64,000 nt of DNA from Nonomuraea sp. NBC_00507 (GCF_036013525.1 NZ_CP107853.1:10788001-10852000); one strand, 5' to 3'. Shown: positions 1-8,550, counted from the first letter of the stretch. Notes: a model not told the origin generated them from the sequence alone. Numbers and translations: made by a program.

Positions 1-366
1 CTCAAGAGCAAGGGCGTGCCGGCGAGCAAGCTGCTGCTCGGCATCGGCTTCTACGGCCGCGGCTGGACCGGGGTCACCCAGGCAGCGCCCGGCGGCACGG
101 CCTCGGGAGCGGCGCCGGGCACGTACGAGCAGGGCATCGAGGACTACAAGGTCCTCAAGACCCGCTGCCCGGCCACCGGCACCGTCGCGGGCACCGCGTA
201 CGGGTACTGCGGTGGTCAGTGGTGGAGTTACGACACCCCGGCCACCATCGGCGGCAAGATGAGCTACTCGAAGAACCAGGGCCTCGGTGGCGCGTTCTTC
301 TGGGAGCTCAGCGGTGACACCACCAACGCCGAACTGCTCACGGCCATGAGGAATGGCCTGGGCTGA
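1..366 (+). CDS. Chitinase, glycoside hydrolase family 18, C-terminal fragment
   Basis: The reading frame is open from base 1, so this is the last 121 codons of a larger gene. The fragment has the end of a GH18 TIM barrel: the LLLGIGFYGRGW strand, a Tyr-rich stretch, and the closing GAFFWELSGD segment that carries the conserved Trp at the base of the substrate cleft. GH18 chitinases cut beta-1,4-GlcNAc polymers and are normally secreted. The catalytic DxxDxDxE motif lies upstream of the window and cannot be checked. A hairpin terminator follows within 40 bases, so no further domain is appended after the barrel. Confidence 0.9.
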   Translation, partial: LKSKGVPASKLLLGIGFYGRGWTGVTQAAPGGTASGAAPGTYEQGIEDYKVLKTRCPATGTVAGTAYGYCGGQWWSYDTPATIGGKMSYSKNQGLGGAFFWELSGDTTNAELLTAMRNGLG

Positions 367-375
367 CATTTCGTG

Positions 376-408
376 AAAGGGCCGGCTCTATGAAGAGTCG
401 GCCCTTTT
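376..408 (+). terminator. Rho-independent terminator after the chitinase gene
   Basis: A 13-base arm beginning AAAGGGCCGG and its complement ending GGCCCTTTT flank a six-base loop with one G-T pair, and the descending arm ends in a T run. It lies about 10 bases after the chitinase stop codon. Confidence 0.8.
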
Positions 409-429
409 CTGGTTATTGACGGATGGGCG

Positions 430-651
430 TCACAGCACGTCGGCGAGGCGGTCCACCTGGGCCGGGTCGAGGCCGAAGCAATAGAGCATGACCTCGTCGG
501 CACCGAGACCGGCGAAGGCGGCGATCGCGTCGCGAATCTCGGTGGGCGTGGCGAGCACGGCCGGCTGAAAGCCGCCGAAGAGCACCGCCGGGCCGGTGGG
601 ACGGGCGGACGCAGGGCGAGCGTCACCGGCAAACCGACTACCGGTCATCAT
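430..651 (-). pseudogene. LLM-class flavin-dependent oxidoreductase, C-terminal remnant
   Basis: The 73-codon frame ends with FAGLGADEVMLYCFGLDPAQ and DRLADVL, which looks like the last helix and strand of F420/FMN-dependent luciferase-like monooxygenases. Those enzymes are about 280-350 residues long, so most of the barrel is missing. The frame starts with two ATG codons overlapping the stop of the xanthine-dehydrogenase remnant (ATGATGA), which suggests the two genes were once translationally coupled. The first 25 codons do not look like the family N-terminus and probably mark a deletion joint. Family assignment is by recognition of the tail only. Confidence 0.55.
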
Positions 652-1367
652 CCTCGCTCGATCGCGGCGAGGATGGCTTCCCGGGTGAGGGGCAGGTCGC
701 GGACGCGTACGCCGAGCACGTGCGCGACCGCGTTCGCGATGGCCGCCGCTACCGGGCCCTGGGCCGCCTCGCCCGCGCCCACCGACGGCGTGCCAGGGTG
801 CTCGACGAGTTCGACGGACACCTCTGGAGCCTCGCTGAAGCGCAAGATGGGGTAGCTCTCCCAGTCGCCGCTGGTGACCCGGCGCCGGTCGAAGCGCACC
901 CGCTCCTTCAGCGTCCAGCTCGCCGCCTGAGTGGCGCCGCCTTCGACCTGATTGCGCACCCCGTCGGGATTGACGACGTGGCCGACATCTACGGCGATCG
1001 TCAGGCGGCGCACCCGTACGGCCTGCTAGGCCTCGACCTCCGCCACGACCGCGCAGTAGGCGCCGGTGCCCTTGTACTTGCCGAACCCGAACCCGAGCCC
1101 GTGGCCGGGCCCGCGCCACCCGGCCGCATCCGCCGCCCGGCGCAGCACCTCCCGCCCTCGCTCGTCACTCAGGTGGGTCAGCCGGTACGCCAGCGGGTCC
1201 ATGCCCCCGGCCTCGGCCAGCTCGTCCATGAACGACTCGATCGCGAAAACGTTCATGAACGCTCCCAGCGAGCGCAGGGCCGACGAACGGATCGGCGTGC
1301 GCAGGACCCGGTGGCCGGTGATCCGCTGCTTCCTCGACCTGCTCGCCAACCCTGTGCGGATCCTCAA
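648..1367 (-). pseudogene. Xanthine dehydrogenase/aldehyde oxidase molybdopterin subunit, broken C-terminal part
   Basis: Two stretches in one frame match the end of the large Mo-cofactor subunit. Bases 1367-1026 give GHRVLRTPIRSSALRSLGAF and the following helical region, and bases 1013-648 give RRLTIAVDVGHVVNPDGV. A TAG at 1026-1028 interrupts them with no frame change, only four codons before the second stretch resumes. The protein is normally 700 or more residues, whereas only about 235 codons remain here and the upstream half is replaced by unrelated intergenic DNA. It has therefore lost its N-terminal two thirds and gained a nonsense codon. A readthrough product would still lack most of the cofactor site. 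Confidence 0.75.
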
Positions 1368-1421
1368 ATGACGGGTTGATCCGTAGTGAGGAGAAGGAGT
1401 ACGGTCGTGGTACTTCGGCGA

Positions 1422-1437
1422 TGTTAATCGTTTAACA
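1422..1437. promoter_or_regulatory. Candidate LacI-type operator upstream of the first sugar operon
   Basis: TGTTAATCGTTTAACA is a perfect inverted repeat with 6-base arms and a 4-base centre containing CG, the usual architecture of LacI-family operators. It lies about 110 bases before the LacI-family gene, so autoregulation of the 1.5-7.8 kb operon is the simplest reading. Confidence 0.5.
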
Positions 1438-1547
1438 GCACAGCGATGCCGATCGGCCGACCCCGAGCCGCCCCGATCACTCCAGCGAGATGAGGAGAAG
1501 AGAATTACCTTGTATTCCTGTCGGAAATGCTATGTTATTCGACTAGC

Positions 1548-2549
1548 ATGAGACCTACAGCACGACAAGTGGCCGAGCTCGCGAACGTGTCCGTCGCGAC
1601 CGTCTCCTACGTACTCAGCGGCCGGGACCGCCCCGTAGCCGCCGAGACGAGGCAGCGGGTGCTGGACGCCGCCAGGCAACTCGGCTACACCCCCAACCAG
1701 GCCGCGAGGAGCCTGCGCAAGCGCCGCACCCAGCGGGTCTGCCTGGTGCTGAGCTCCATCGGCGGCGTGCCCTCCGACGAGCGGCTGGCCAGGGACCTGC
1801 ACGAGATGGCCGACGCCCGTGGCTACTCCGTGATCACCCTGGCCGTCTACTCCGAGGCCCGCGCGAACGCGGCGATCGACGTGCTGCGCGGCGGGATCGC
1901 CGACGGCGCGCTGATCAACGTGGTCGCCGACCACCTCACGCACGACCTGCTCAGCGGGCTCGCCGCCACCGGCCTGCCGATGGTGGTCCTGAGCAACGAG
2001 AGCGGCCTCGAGGGCTGCGACGTCGTCCGCACGCCGGAGACCGAGGCCTGTGTGGAGGCCGTCGAGCATCTGCTGGCGCAGGGCAGGCGGCGCATAGCGT
2101 ACCTGGCGCACCGCCACGAGCTCTACCGGGACCGGCCGGTCGGCAGGCTGCTCGGCTACACCACGGCGCTCGACCGGCACGGCGTGACGGAGCGCATCAT
2201 CACCTCGGGCGCGGACGACCGCGTGGCGGCGTACCAGACCGCTACCGAGCTCCTGCGCTCTCCCGACCGCCCCGACGCGATCTTCGCGGCCTCCGACCGC
2301 GCCGCGATCAGCGCGATCTCGGCCGCACGGGACGCCGGGCTGAGCGTGCCCGGCGACGTCGCGATCGTCGGCGCCGGCAACATCGACGAGGGTCTCATCA
2401 CCAACCCCCAGCTCAGCACCGTCGGCCCGCTCAGGCACGACTACACCGACGTCGTGCGACTGCTGTTCGACCGCCTCCAGGCCGAGGAGGCTCCGCCCGC
2501 CCGCGAGATCGTCCGCTCCTGGACCTTCCTGCGGCGGGGCTCTTCCTAG
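1548..2549 (+). CDS. LacI-family transcriptional regulator
   Basis: This cytoplasmic repressor-type protein has an N-terminal LacI helix-turn-helix at residues 4-25 (TARQVAELANVSVATVSYVL) and the hinge helix around residues 45-58. A periplasmic-binding-protein-like sensor domain fills the rest, ending with the family-typical IVGAGNIDEG and L-S-T-V-G segments. An in-frame ATG at 1527 would add seven residues. I prefer 1548 because it starts directly before the helix-turn-helix as in homologues, although neither start has a good Shine-Dalgarno sequence. The binding-protein gene follows after 14 bases, so the regulator probably senses the sugar its own operon imports. Confidence 0.9.
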   Translation: MRPTARQVAELANVSVATVSYVLSGRDRPVAAETRQRVLDAARQLGYTPNQAARSLRKRRTQRVCLVLSSIGGVPSDERLARDLHEMADARGYSVITLAVYSEARANAAIDVLRGGIADGALINVVADHLTHDLLSGLAATGLPMVVLSNESGLEGCDVVRTPETEACVEAVEHLLAQGRRRIAYLAHRHELYRDRPVGRLLGYTTALDRHGVTERIITSGADDRVAAYQTATELLRSPDRPDAIFAASDRAAISAISAARDAGLSVPGDVAIVGAGNIDEGLITNPQLSTVGPLRHDYTDVVRLLFDRLQAEEAPPAREIVRSWTFLRRGSS

Positions 2550-2563
2550 AAGGGAAACACGAG

Positions 2564-3832
2564 ATGTCCCCCACTCTCTCCCGCCGTGACATGCTCCGCC
2601 TGGCCGGGGCGGCCGCCGCCGTTCCCGTCCTGTCGTCCTGCGCGGGCGCCCCGACCGCGCAGAACACCGCCGCGCCCGGCACGTTCACCGTCTACTGGAA
2701 CGCCGGCCACGACTACCAGGCCTATCGCAAGGTGATCGCCGAGTTCGAGCAGGCCAACAAGGTCAAGGTCAACCTGCAGAAGTACCAGTGGCCGGACCTG
2801 CGCACCAGACTGCTGGCCGACTTCGCCTCGGGGACGGTGCCGGACCTGGTGGAGGAGCCCGGCGGGTGGGTGCAGGAGTTCGCCATCTCCGGCAACGCCC
2901 GCTCGCTGCAGGACTTCGTGGACCGCGACGGCCAGGCGATGGGCTTCCCGTCCGACTGGCAGCCGGTGACGGTCGAGCGCAACTCGTACCAGGGGAAGGT
3001 GTACGGGGTGCAGCTGCACTTCACCTGCAACACGCTCCTGTACAACAAGGCCATGCTGCGGGACGCCGGGGTGGAGGTGCCCACCACCTGGGAGGAGTTC
3101 CTGGCTGCCGCGCAGAAGCTCACCAAGGACGGCGTGTACGGCGTCGCGCTCAACCAGGACTACACCTACGTGTGGCCATGGCTGAACCAGGCCGGCGTCA
3201 CCCCCTACGACCCGGAGACCGGCAAGGTCATGACGCCGATGGAGGACGCGGTAGCCGCCCTGCAGTTCCAGGCCGACCTCGTCCACAAGCACAAGGTGGC
3301 GCCCGTCCCGGTGTCGAGCACGGACTACTCGGGGCCGCAGAAGCTCTTCTCGGCCAAGCGCGCCGCGATGATCCTCACCGGCCCATGGGACCTGGACCCC
3401 ATCAGGAAGACCAGTCCCGACATCGAGTTGGGCGTCGCTCCGCCGCTGAAGAACAAGGTCCAGGCCACCCAGGCGGCCGGCGTCAGCATGTTCGTGCCGG
3501 CCAAGGCCACCCGGCCCGAGCTGTCGTGGGACTTCATCAAGCGCATCACCGCCATCGAGGTCGAGCAGGCCGCCACCAAGGAGACCGGCATGCTCATGCC
3601 GCGCGTCTCCTGGACGGAACTGCCCGAAGTGCAGTCGAACGAGGTCATCAAGGTCTTCGCCGACGCACTGCCCACCGCCAAGGACAACGGCCAGAAGGTG
3701 CGGCTCACCGGGCAGCTGGGCAAGTGGGAGGAGCAGCTCAAGGTCATGTACCAGCAGGTGCTCATCCAGAACAAGCCGGCCGCCGAGGTCCTGGCCACGT
3801 TCGCCCAGAGCGCGGAGGGCTTCCTCAAGTGA
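2564..3832 (+). CDS. Sugar ABC transporter substrate-binding lipoprotein (CUT1 type)
   Basis: This is an extracellular binding protein for a carbohydrate importer. The N-terminus has twin arginines (SRRDML), a hydrophobic stretch and a lipobox with Cys26 (VLSSC), so it is probably Tat-exported and lipid-anchored. The remainder has the solute-binding family 1 pattern, including VPDLVEEPGG near residue 95 and the TGPWDL hinge region. AGAAGGG just upstream serves as ribosome-binding site. The stop overlaps the GTG start of the next permease gene (GTGA). The ligand cannot be read from sequence. The sulfatase in the same operon suggests a sulfated glycan fragment, which is inference. Confidence 0.92.
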   Translation: MSPTLSRRDMLRLAGAAAAVPVLSSCAGAPTAQNTAAPGTFTVYWNAGHDYQAYRKVIAEFEQANKVKVNLQKYQWPDLRTRLLADFASGTVPDLVEEPGGWVQEFAISGNARSLQDFVDRDGQAMGFPSDWQPVTVERNSYQGKVYGVQLHFTCNTLLYNKAMLRDAGVEVPTTWEEFLAAAQKLTKDGVYGVALNQDYTYVWPWLNQAGVTPYDPETGKVMTPMEDAVAALQFQADLVHKHKVAPVPVSSTDYSGPQKLFSAKRAAMILTGPWDLDPIRKTSPDIELGVAPPLKNKVQATQAAGVSMFVPAKATRPELSWDFIKRITAIEVEQAATKETGMLMPRVSWTELPEVQSNEVIKVFADALPTAKDNGQKVRLTGQLGKWEEQLKVMYQQVLIQNKPAAEVLATFAQSAEGFLK

Positions 3833-4701
3833 GGCCCCGCACCCTGGCGGGCCGGTACGCCAGGACCGCCTACCTGTTCCTCCTCCCGGCGATCCTGTTC
3901 TTCGCGGCCTTCTTCTACCTGCCGATCGGGAACGTGGTGGCCACCAGCTTCCGCACCGGTCCGCAGGCCGACCAGTGGACCGGGCTCGGCAACTACACCC
4001 AGGCGCTGGCCGACCCGGCGGTGCGGCACTCGTTCCTGATCACGGTGGCGTTCTCGGTGCTGGTGGTGATCGGGTCGATCGTGCTCGGGCTGGCCCTGGC
4101 CCTCGCTCTGGACCAGCCGCTCAAGGGGCGGGTGGTCTTCCGGGTGCTGCTGCTGGTGCCGTACCTGACGTCGGTGGCGATCGTCGGGCTGCTGTGGCGC
4201 AACATCCTGGACCCCGAGCTGGGCGTGCTCAACCGGATGCTGGGCGCGGCCGGGCTGCCCGAGCAGCAGTGGCTCAACACCGCGCCGCTGCTCACGATCG
4301 CCGCCGTCACGTTGTGGCAGAACGTGGGCTACACCATGGTGCTGTTCCTGGCCGGGCTGCAGGGCATCCCCGAGACCTACCACGAGGCCGCCAAGATCGA
4401 CGGGGCGGACGCCTGGCATCGCTTCTGGCGGATCACGCTGCCGCTGCTGGCGCCGACGACGTTGTTCGTGTCGGTGATGGCGGTGATCTCGGGGCTGCAG
4501 GCGTTCGGGCAGGCGTACATCATCACCAACGGCGGACCCGGCGACGCCACCGACCTGTCCGTCTTCCACATCTTCAACGTCGCCTTCCGCGCCAGGGACT
4601 TCGGCTACTCCTCGGCGCAGTCGGTGCTGCTGCTGATCGTGATCGTCGCGTTCACACTGGTGCAGCTGCGTGCCGGGCGGCGCGGGGAGGTCACCTACTG
4701 A
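3829..4701 (+). CDS. Sugar ABC transporter permease, MalF/UgpA type
   Basis: This 290-residue inner-membrane permease has six predicted hydrophobic segments. The cytoplasmic EAA loop (YHEAAKIDGADAWHRFWRI) around residues 184-202 docks the ATPase. The GTG start at 3829 overlaps the binding-protein stop. The same frame extends far upstream inside the preceding gene, but those residues are antisense-like shadow and not part of the protein. It pairs with the MalG-type permease whose ATG overlaps its TGA by one base. Confidence 0.92.
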   Translation: MRPRTLAGRYARTAYLFLLPAILFFAAFFYLPIGNVVATSFRTGPQADQWTGLGNYTQALADPAVRHSFLITVAFSVLVVIGSIVLGLALALALDQPLKGRVVFRVLLLVPYLTSVAIVGLLWRNILDPELGVLNRMLGAAGLPEQQWLNTAPLLTIAAVTLWQNVGYTMVLFLAGLQGIPETYHEAAKIDGADAWHRFWRITLPLLAPTTLFVSVMAVISGLQAFGQAYIITNGGPGDATDLSVFHIFNVAFRARDFGYSSAQSVLLLIVIVAFTLVQLRAGRRGEVTY

Positions 4702-5507
4702 TGCGCAAAGCCCTGCTCTACACCCTGCTCGTGCTGGCCTCCGTCGTCACGATCGTGCCGCTGCTCTATATGCTCTCGCTGTCGCTGCAGACCGAGGCCG
4801 AGACGCTGTCGGCGGACGCGGTGCTGGTGCCGGACTCGCCCCAGTGGGGCAACTACGCGGAGTTGTTCACCCGCGCGCCGTTCGGCAACTTCGTCGTCAA
4901 CAGCCTCGTCGTGGCGGGCGCCATCACCCTCGCCCACCTGGTGTTCGACCCGCTCGTCGGGTACGTGTTCGCCAAGTTCCGCTTCCCGCTGCGCAACACC
5001 CTGTTCGTGGCGTTGCTGGCCACGCTGATGGTGCCGTTCTTCGTGCGGATGATCCCGCTGTACGTGCTGATGGCCAACATGGGATGGCTGAACACGTACC
5101 AGGGGCTGATCACGCCGTTCCTCATGGACGCGTTCGGGATCTTCCTCATGCGGCAGTTCATCCAGCCCATCCCCGACGACCTGATCAGCGCGGCCCGCAT
5201 CGACGGCGCCTCGGAGCTGCGCATCTACCGGAGCGTCATCCTGCCGCAGACGAGGCCCGCCCTGGCGGTGCTCGGGCTGTTCACCTTCGTCTTCCAGTGG
5301 AACGAGTTCCTCTGGCCGCTGGTCGCCACCACGACGCCCGAGATGCGCACCATCCCGGTCGGGCTCACCCTGTTCAACCAGGAGTACTTCACGCTGTGGC
5401 ACCTGACGGCGGCCGGCTCGGTGATCCTCTTCGTCCCCACGGCCGTCCTGTTCATCTTCACCCAGCGATACTTCGTGCGTGGCATCGCACTGACCGGCCT
5501 TCGTTAG
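4701..5507 (+). CDS. Sugar ABC transporter permease, MalG/UgpE type
   Basis: This is the second membrane subunit of the first importer, 268 residues. It has an N-terminal hydrophobic helix, five more membrane segments, an EAA loop (ISAARIDGASELRIYRSV) about two thirds along, and the typical C-terminal Q-R-Y-F-V-R-G-I-A-L-T-G ending. No ATP-binding gene follows. The next gene is a sulfatase 15 bases downstream, so the ATPase is presumably a shared MsiK-like protein encoded elsewhere. Confidence 0.92.
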   Translation: MRKALLYTLLVLASVVTIVPLLYMLSLSLQTEAETLSADAVLVPDSPQWGNYAELFTRAPFGNFVVNSLVVAGAITLAHLVFDPLVGYVFAKFRFPLRNTLFVALLATLMVPFFVRMIPLYVLMANMGWLNTYQGLITPFLMDAFGIFLMRQFIQPIPDDLISAARIDGASELRIYRSVILPQTRPALAVLGLFTFVFQWNEFLWPLVATTTPEMRTIPVGLTLFNQEYFTLWHLTAAGSVILFVPTAVLFIFTQRYFVRGIALTGLR

Positions 5508-5522
5508 TTAGGAGTCGTCTTC

Positions 5523-6881
5523 TTGCGTCCGAACGTGATCGTCGTCTTCACCGACCAGCAGCGGTGGGACACCGTCGGCCCGCTCACCCCCAACCTCGAC
5601 AGGATGGCCAGGCACGGCACACAAGCCACGGTCGCGCTCACCCCTCAGCCGGTGTGCGCGCCCGCCCGCGCCGCCCTGCAGACGGGCCGCTACCCGACCA
5701 CGACCGGCGTCCACCGCAACGGCCGCGTCCTGCCTCCTGAGGAGCGCACGCTGGCGCACCACTTCGGCGGGGCCGGCTACGCCACCGGCTACATCGGCAA
5801 GTGGCACCTCGCCGGCAGCGACCCCGTGCCGGCGGAGCAGCGGGGCGGCTACCAGTCGTGGCTGGCGGCGAACGCGCTCGAGCACACCTCCGACGCCTAC
5901 CGCACGGTCGTGTTCGACGAGGCGAATGACCCCGTCATGCTGCCCGGCTACCGCTCCGACGCGCTTGTGGACGCGGCTATCAGGTTCGTCGCCGACCACC
6001 ACGACGAGCCGTTCTACCTGTTCGTGTCGTTCCTGGAGCCGCACCACCAGAACGAAGTGGACAACTACCCGGCGCCCGACGGCTACGAGGAGCGCTATCA
6101 GGGCACCTGGATGCCGCCGGACCTGGCCGCCCTCGGCGGCACCGCACACCAGCACATGGGCGGTTACCTCGGGCAGGTCAAACGCCTGGACGAGGGGCTC
6201 GGGCGGCTGCTGGACGCGCTGCGCAGCATGGACCTGCTGGACGACACGATCGTGGCGTACACATCCGACCACGGCAACCACTTCAAGACCCGCAACGGCG
6301 AGTACAAACGCTCCTGCCACGACGCCTCGCTTCGGGTGCCGCTGGCGCTGCGTGGCCCGGGCTTCGACGGGGGCGGCGCGATCTCGCGGCCGGTCAGCAC
6401 GCTCGACCTGCCGCCGACGCTGCTGGAGGCCGCCGGACTGCCCGTGCCTTCTGAGATGCAGGGACGGTCGTTCCTGCCGCTGGTGCGCGACCCTGGGGCT
6501 TCCTGGCCAGACGAGGTCTTCTTCCAGGTCAGCGAGTCGGAGGTGGGGCGTGGCATCCGTACGTCCCGCTGGAAGTACTACGCGGTCGCCGAACACGCCC
6601 ACCCGTGGGACGACCCGTCCGCCGATCGCTACCGCGAGCAGGCCCTGTACGACCTGGAGAACGACCCGCACGAGCTCGTCAACCTGGCGGGGCTCCCGTC
6701 ACACACCGGGGTGGCGGCCGAGCTTCGGGAGCGGCTCGTCCGCAGGATCGCGGAGGCCGAAGGGACCGAGCCGGTGATCGAGCCGGCCGCCGAGCTCTCC
6801 GCCCGGCCCCAGGCGATGACCGATCCGGAGGTCCGGCTCCGCGGTCCGAAGCCGGTCAGGTTCGGCCACCAGCGCGGGTGA
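5523..6881 (+). CDS. Sulfatase (formylglycine-dependent, type I)
   Basis: This 452-residue enzyme hydrolyses sulfate esters. The N-terminal metal-binding segment FTDQQRWDT is followed by the sulfatase signature C-A-P-A-R at residues 45-49, so Cys45 is the predicted formylglycine residue. GKWHLAG near residue 95 and TSDHGNH near residue 245 supply further conserved active-site residues. The TTG start is preceded by TAGGAG at a good distance. No signal peptide is visible, so it probably acts in the cytoplasm on imported fragments, in keeping with its place in a sugar-importer operon. It would need a formylglycine-generating enzyme, not seen in this window. Confidence 0.92.
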   Translation: MRPNVIVVFTDQQRWDTVGPLTPNLDRMARHGTQATVALTPQPVCAPARAALQTGRYPTTTGVHRNGRVLPPEERTLAHHFGGAGYATGYIGKWHLAGSDPVPAEQRGGYQSWLAANALEHTSDAYRTVVFDEANDPVMLPGYRSDALVDAAIRFVADHHDEPFYLFVSFLEPHHQNEVDNYPAPDGYEERYQGTWMPPDLAALGGTAHQHMGGYLGQVKRLDEGLGRLLDALRSMDLLDDTIVAYTSDHGNHFKTRNGEYKRSCHDASLRVPLALRGPGFDGGGAISRPVSTLDLPPTLLEAAGLPVPSEMQGRSFLPLVRDPGASWPDEVFFQVSESEVGRGIRTSRWKYYAVAEHAHPWDDPSADRYREQALYDLENDPHELVNLAGLPSHTGVAAELRERLVRRIAEAEGTEPVIEPAAELSARPQAMTDPEVRLRGPKPVRFGHQRG

Positions 6882-6932
6882 CACGATGTCGGTGACAAAG
6901 TAGCCATCAACGTTCAGATGGAGTGTCCCCGT

Positions 6933-7781
6933 ATGTCCATAGAGCTCCAGTCCATTGGCACGTTCACCATTGGCGGCAAGACCGTGCACCGGCTCGGCTT
7001 CGGCGCCATGAGTCTCACCGGGCCCGGTGTCTGGGGGCCGCCTCGTGACCACAGCGAGGCCATCCGGGTGCTGCGCCGGGTTGTCGAGCTGGGTGTGGAC
7101 TTCATCGACACTGCCGACTCCTACGGGCCTTACGTCAATGAGGAGCTCATTCGGGAGGCGTTGCATCCGTACGCGGAGGAACTGCTCATCGCGACCAAGG
7201 CCGGATTCGTCCGGACAGGGCCGGGCGAGTGGCATGCCGTGGGCCGGCCCGCGTACCTGCGGCAGGAGGTGGAGATGAGCCTGCGCCGGCTCGGGGTGGA
7301 TCGGATCGACCTGCTCCAGCTGCACCGCATCGACCCGCAGGTGCCGCTGGAGGACCAGGTCGGCGAACTCAAGGCGCTCCAGGACGAAGGCAAGATCGAC
7401 AATGTCGGTCTGTCGGAGGTGAGCGTCGAGGAGCTGGAACAGGCGAGGCGCATTGTTGAGATCGTCACCGTCCAGAACCGCTACAACCTCACCAACCGGT
7501 TCTCCGAAGACGTGCTGCGGCACTGTGAGGAGCAGGAGATCGGATTCATCGCCTACAGCCCCATCGCCAAGGGCGCCCTGGCGGCGCCGGGCGGTCCCGT
7601 GGACCACGTCGCCAAGGTCGTCGGGGCCACGCCCGCCCAGGTCAGCCTGGCCTGGTTGCTGGCACACTCCCCGGTGATGCTCACGATCCCCGGCACCTCG
7701 TCGGTCGCCCACCTAGAGGAGAACCTCGCCGCCTCGACGGTGTCGCTGACGGCCGAGCAGATGAGCGAGCTGGCGCGTTGA
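6933..7781 (+). CDS. Aldo/keto reductase
   Basis: This is a 282-residue NAD(P)H-dependent oxidoreductase with an (alpha/beta)8 barrel. The catalytic tetrad is intact: Asp59 (FIDTAD), Tyr64 (SYGPYVNE), Lys89 (IATKAGF) and His131 (LLQLHRID). The cofactor-binding C-terminal part includes IPGTSS. An ATG at 6918 would add five residues, but GGAG nine bases before 6933 favours the later start. It lies 51 bases after the sulfatase in the same direction and may reduce the sugar released from the imported substrate. The substrate itself is unknown. Confidence 0.9.
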   Translation: MSIELQSIGTFTIGGKTVHRLGFGAMSLTGPGVWGPPRDHSEAIRVLRRVVELGVDFIDTADSYGPYVNEELIREALHPYAEELLIATKAGFVRTGPGEWHAVGRPAYLRQEVEMSLRRLGVDRIDLLQLHRIDPQVPLEDQVGELKALQDEGKIDNVGLSEVSVEELEQARRIVEIVTVQNRYNLTNRFSEDVLRHCEEQEIGFIAYSPIAKGALAAPGGPVDHVAKVVGATPAQVSLAWLLAHSPVMLTIPGTSSVAHLEENLAASTVSLTAEQMSELAR

Positions 7782-7813
7782 CGGCGGGACCCGTCGAGGC
7801 GGCGCGATGCCGT

Positions 7814-8035
7814 TCATGTCTCTGGAGCCACCACGATGTAGTGGAACGTGACGTTCGGCGGCCGGTCGATGGTCTCGGCCACCAGCCTCCGCATCACCTC
7901 ATCTCCAGTACGCACCCGTGGAGCCAATCGGGTCGATTTCGGCTTGGTGTTGGAGCCAACCGAGGTTTTGATCGGCAAACGGGTATGCGGCAGTTCCCGG
8001 AAGATCACGCGCTGACGGCGATCGCCGGTCAGCAC
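7814..8035 (-). CDS. Hypothetical protein or C-terminal remnant
   Basis: This 73-codon frame has plausible protein composition, with a basic N-terminal half and a C-terminal HYIVVAPET. I do not recognise it. Its only start is a GTG without a ribosome-binding site, and reading backwards the frame stays coding-like for about eight more codons before a TAG. It may therefore be the tail of a truncated gene. Its GC content is lower than that of the flanking genes, like the rest of the 7.8-9.2 kb patch. Confidence 0.3.
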   Translation of the reverse strand: MLTGDRRQRVIFRELPHTRLPIKTSVGSNTKPKSTRLAPRVRTGDEVMRRLVAETIDRPPNVTFHYIVVAPET

Positions 8036-8112
8036 CCGGGTCTTACCGCTACGTTTCGTCTATTGGAGTCCCCATCACACTGCCGAAGCACAGCGCGGAG
8101 TGCTTGGGCTGC

Positions 8113-8301
8113 TCAGGCGGCGTTGGTGCGGTGTCCGGTGAAGCTCACCTGGGTGTCGTCGTTGTCGAGGGCGATGTTGAGGGTGGCATCCAAGGCCATG
8201 GACAGCCGGATCTCGCGACGGGCCTCGGTCACGTCCTCCGGCTCGGTGAACCCATCGGCGAGCTTGCGTTCGCGCAGGCTCTTCCAGCGGCTGTGGCTCA
8301 T
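8113..8301 (-). CDS. Small hypothetical protein, antitoxin-like
   Basis: This 62-residue acidic/basic protein starts MSHSRWKSLRERKLADGF, which resembles the N-terminal stretch before the helix-turn-helix in HigA-type antitoxins, but no helix-turn-helix follows. An internal deletion of that domain is possible. The start is strongly supported by GAGGAAGGAGAGG immediately upstream and by a stop codon of the preceding frame overlapping the ATG (ATGA). Function is not established. Confidence 0.5.
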   Translation of the reverse strand: MSHSRWKSLRERKLADGFTEPEDVTEARREIRLSMALDATLNIALDNDDTQVSFTGHRTNAA

Positions 8302-8396
8302 TGTTCCACCTCTCCTTCCTCAATGGTGCGGATGAACTCCTCGTGTGCTGGACCGTGTTCGGCCTCGCAGACCTTTTGAGCGAGTTGGTTCCATGG
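8298..8396 (-). pseudogene. Tail of a lost gene coupled to the antitoxin-like ORF
   Basis: Ending in the TGA that overlaps the next start is a frame whose last 30 codons (beginning WNQLAQKVCEAEHGPAHEEF and ending TIEEGEVEQ) look like a real charged helical C-terminus. Going upstream the composition turns implausible, a TGA appears at about 8485, and no ATG, GTG or TTG start exists in between. The most likely explanation is a truncated upstream partner, perhaps a toxin. Confidence 0.35.
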
Positions 8397-8550
8397 GTAT
8401 CGAAACAGCCAGCCCCTGCAAGGACGGTCGGGCCGTCCTCGGAGGGGACGGGTCCCGTCTCCGCAGCGACATCAGGGGCAGCGGCTCCTGTCGTCATCGG
8501 AGCGCCCTCCGATGGCGACGTACACCGCTGCCCGGGAAGGCATGAAATCG

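Noticed and set aside
430..1119. A 229-codon leftward frame covering the LLM remnant and extending upstream
   Set aside because: Only the last 73 codons look like protein. The upstream part is Arg-rich antisense-type sequence overlapping the better-supported molybdopterin remnant.
2788..3828. Long extension of the MalF-type permease frame through the binding-protein gene
   Set aside because: It is a high-GC shadow in another frame of the binding-protein gene; the GTG at 3829 with GTGA overlap gives the family-like N-terminus.
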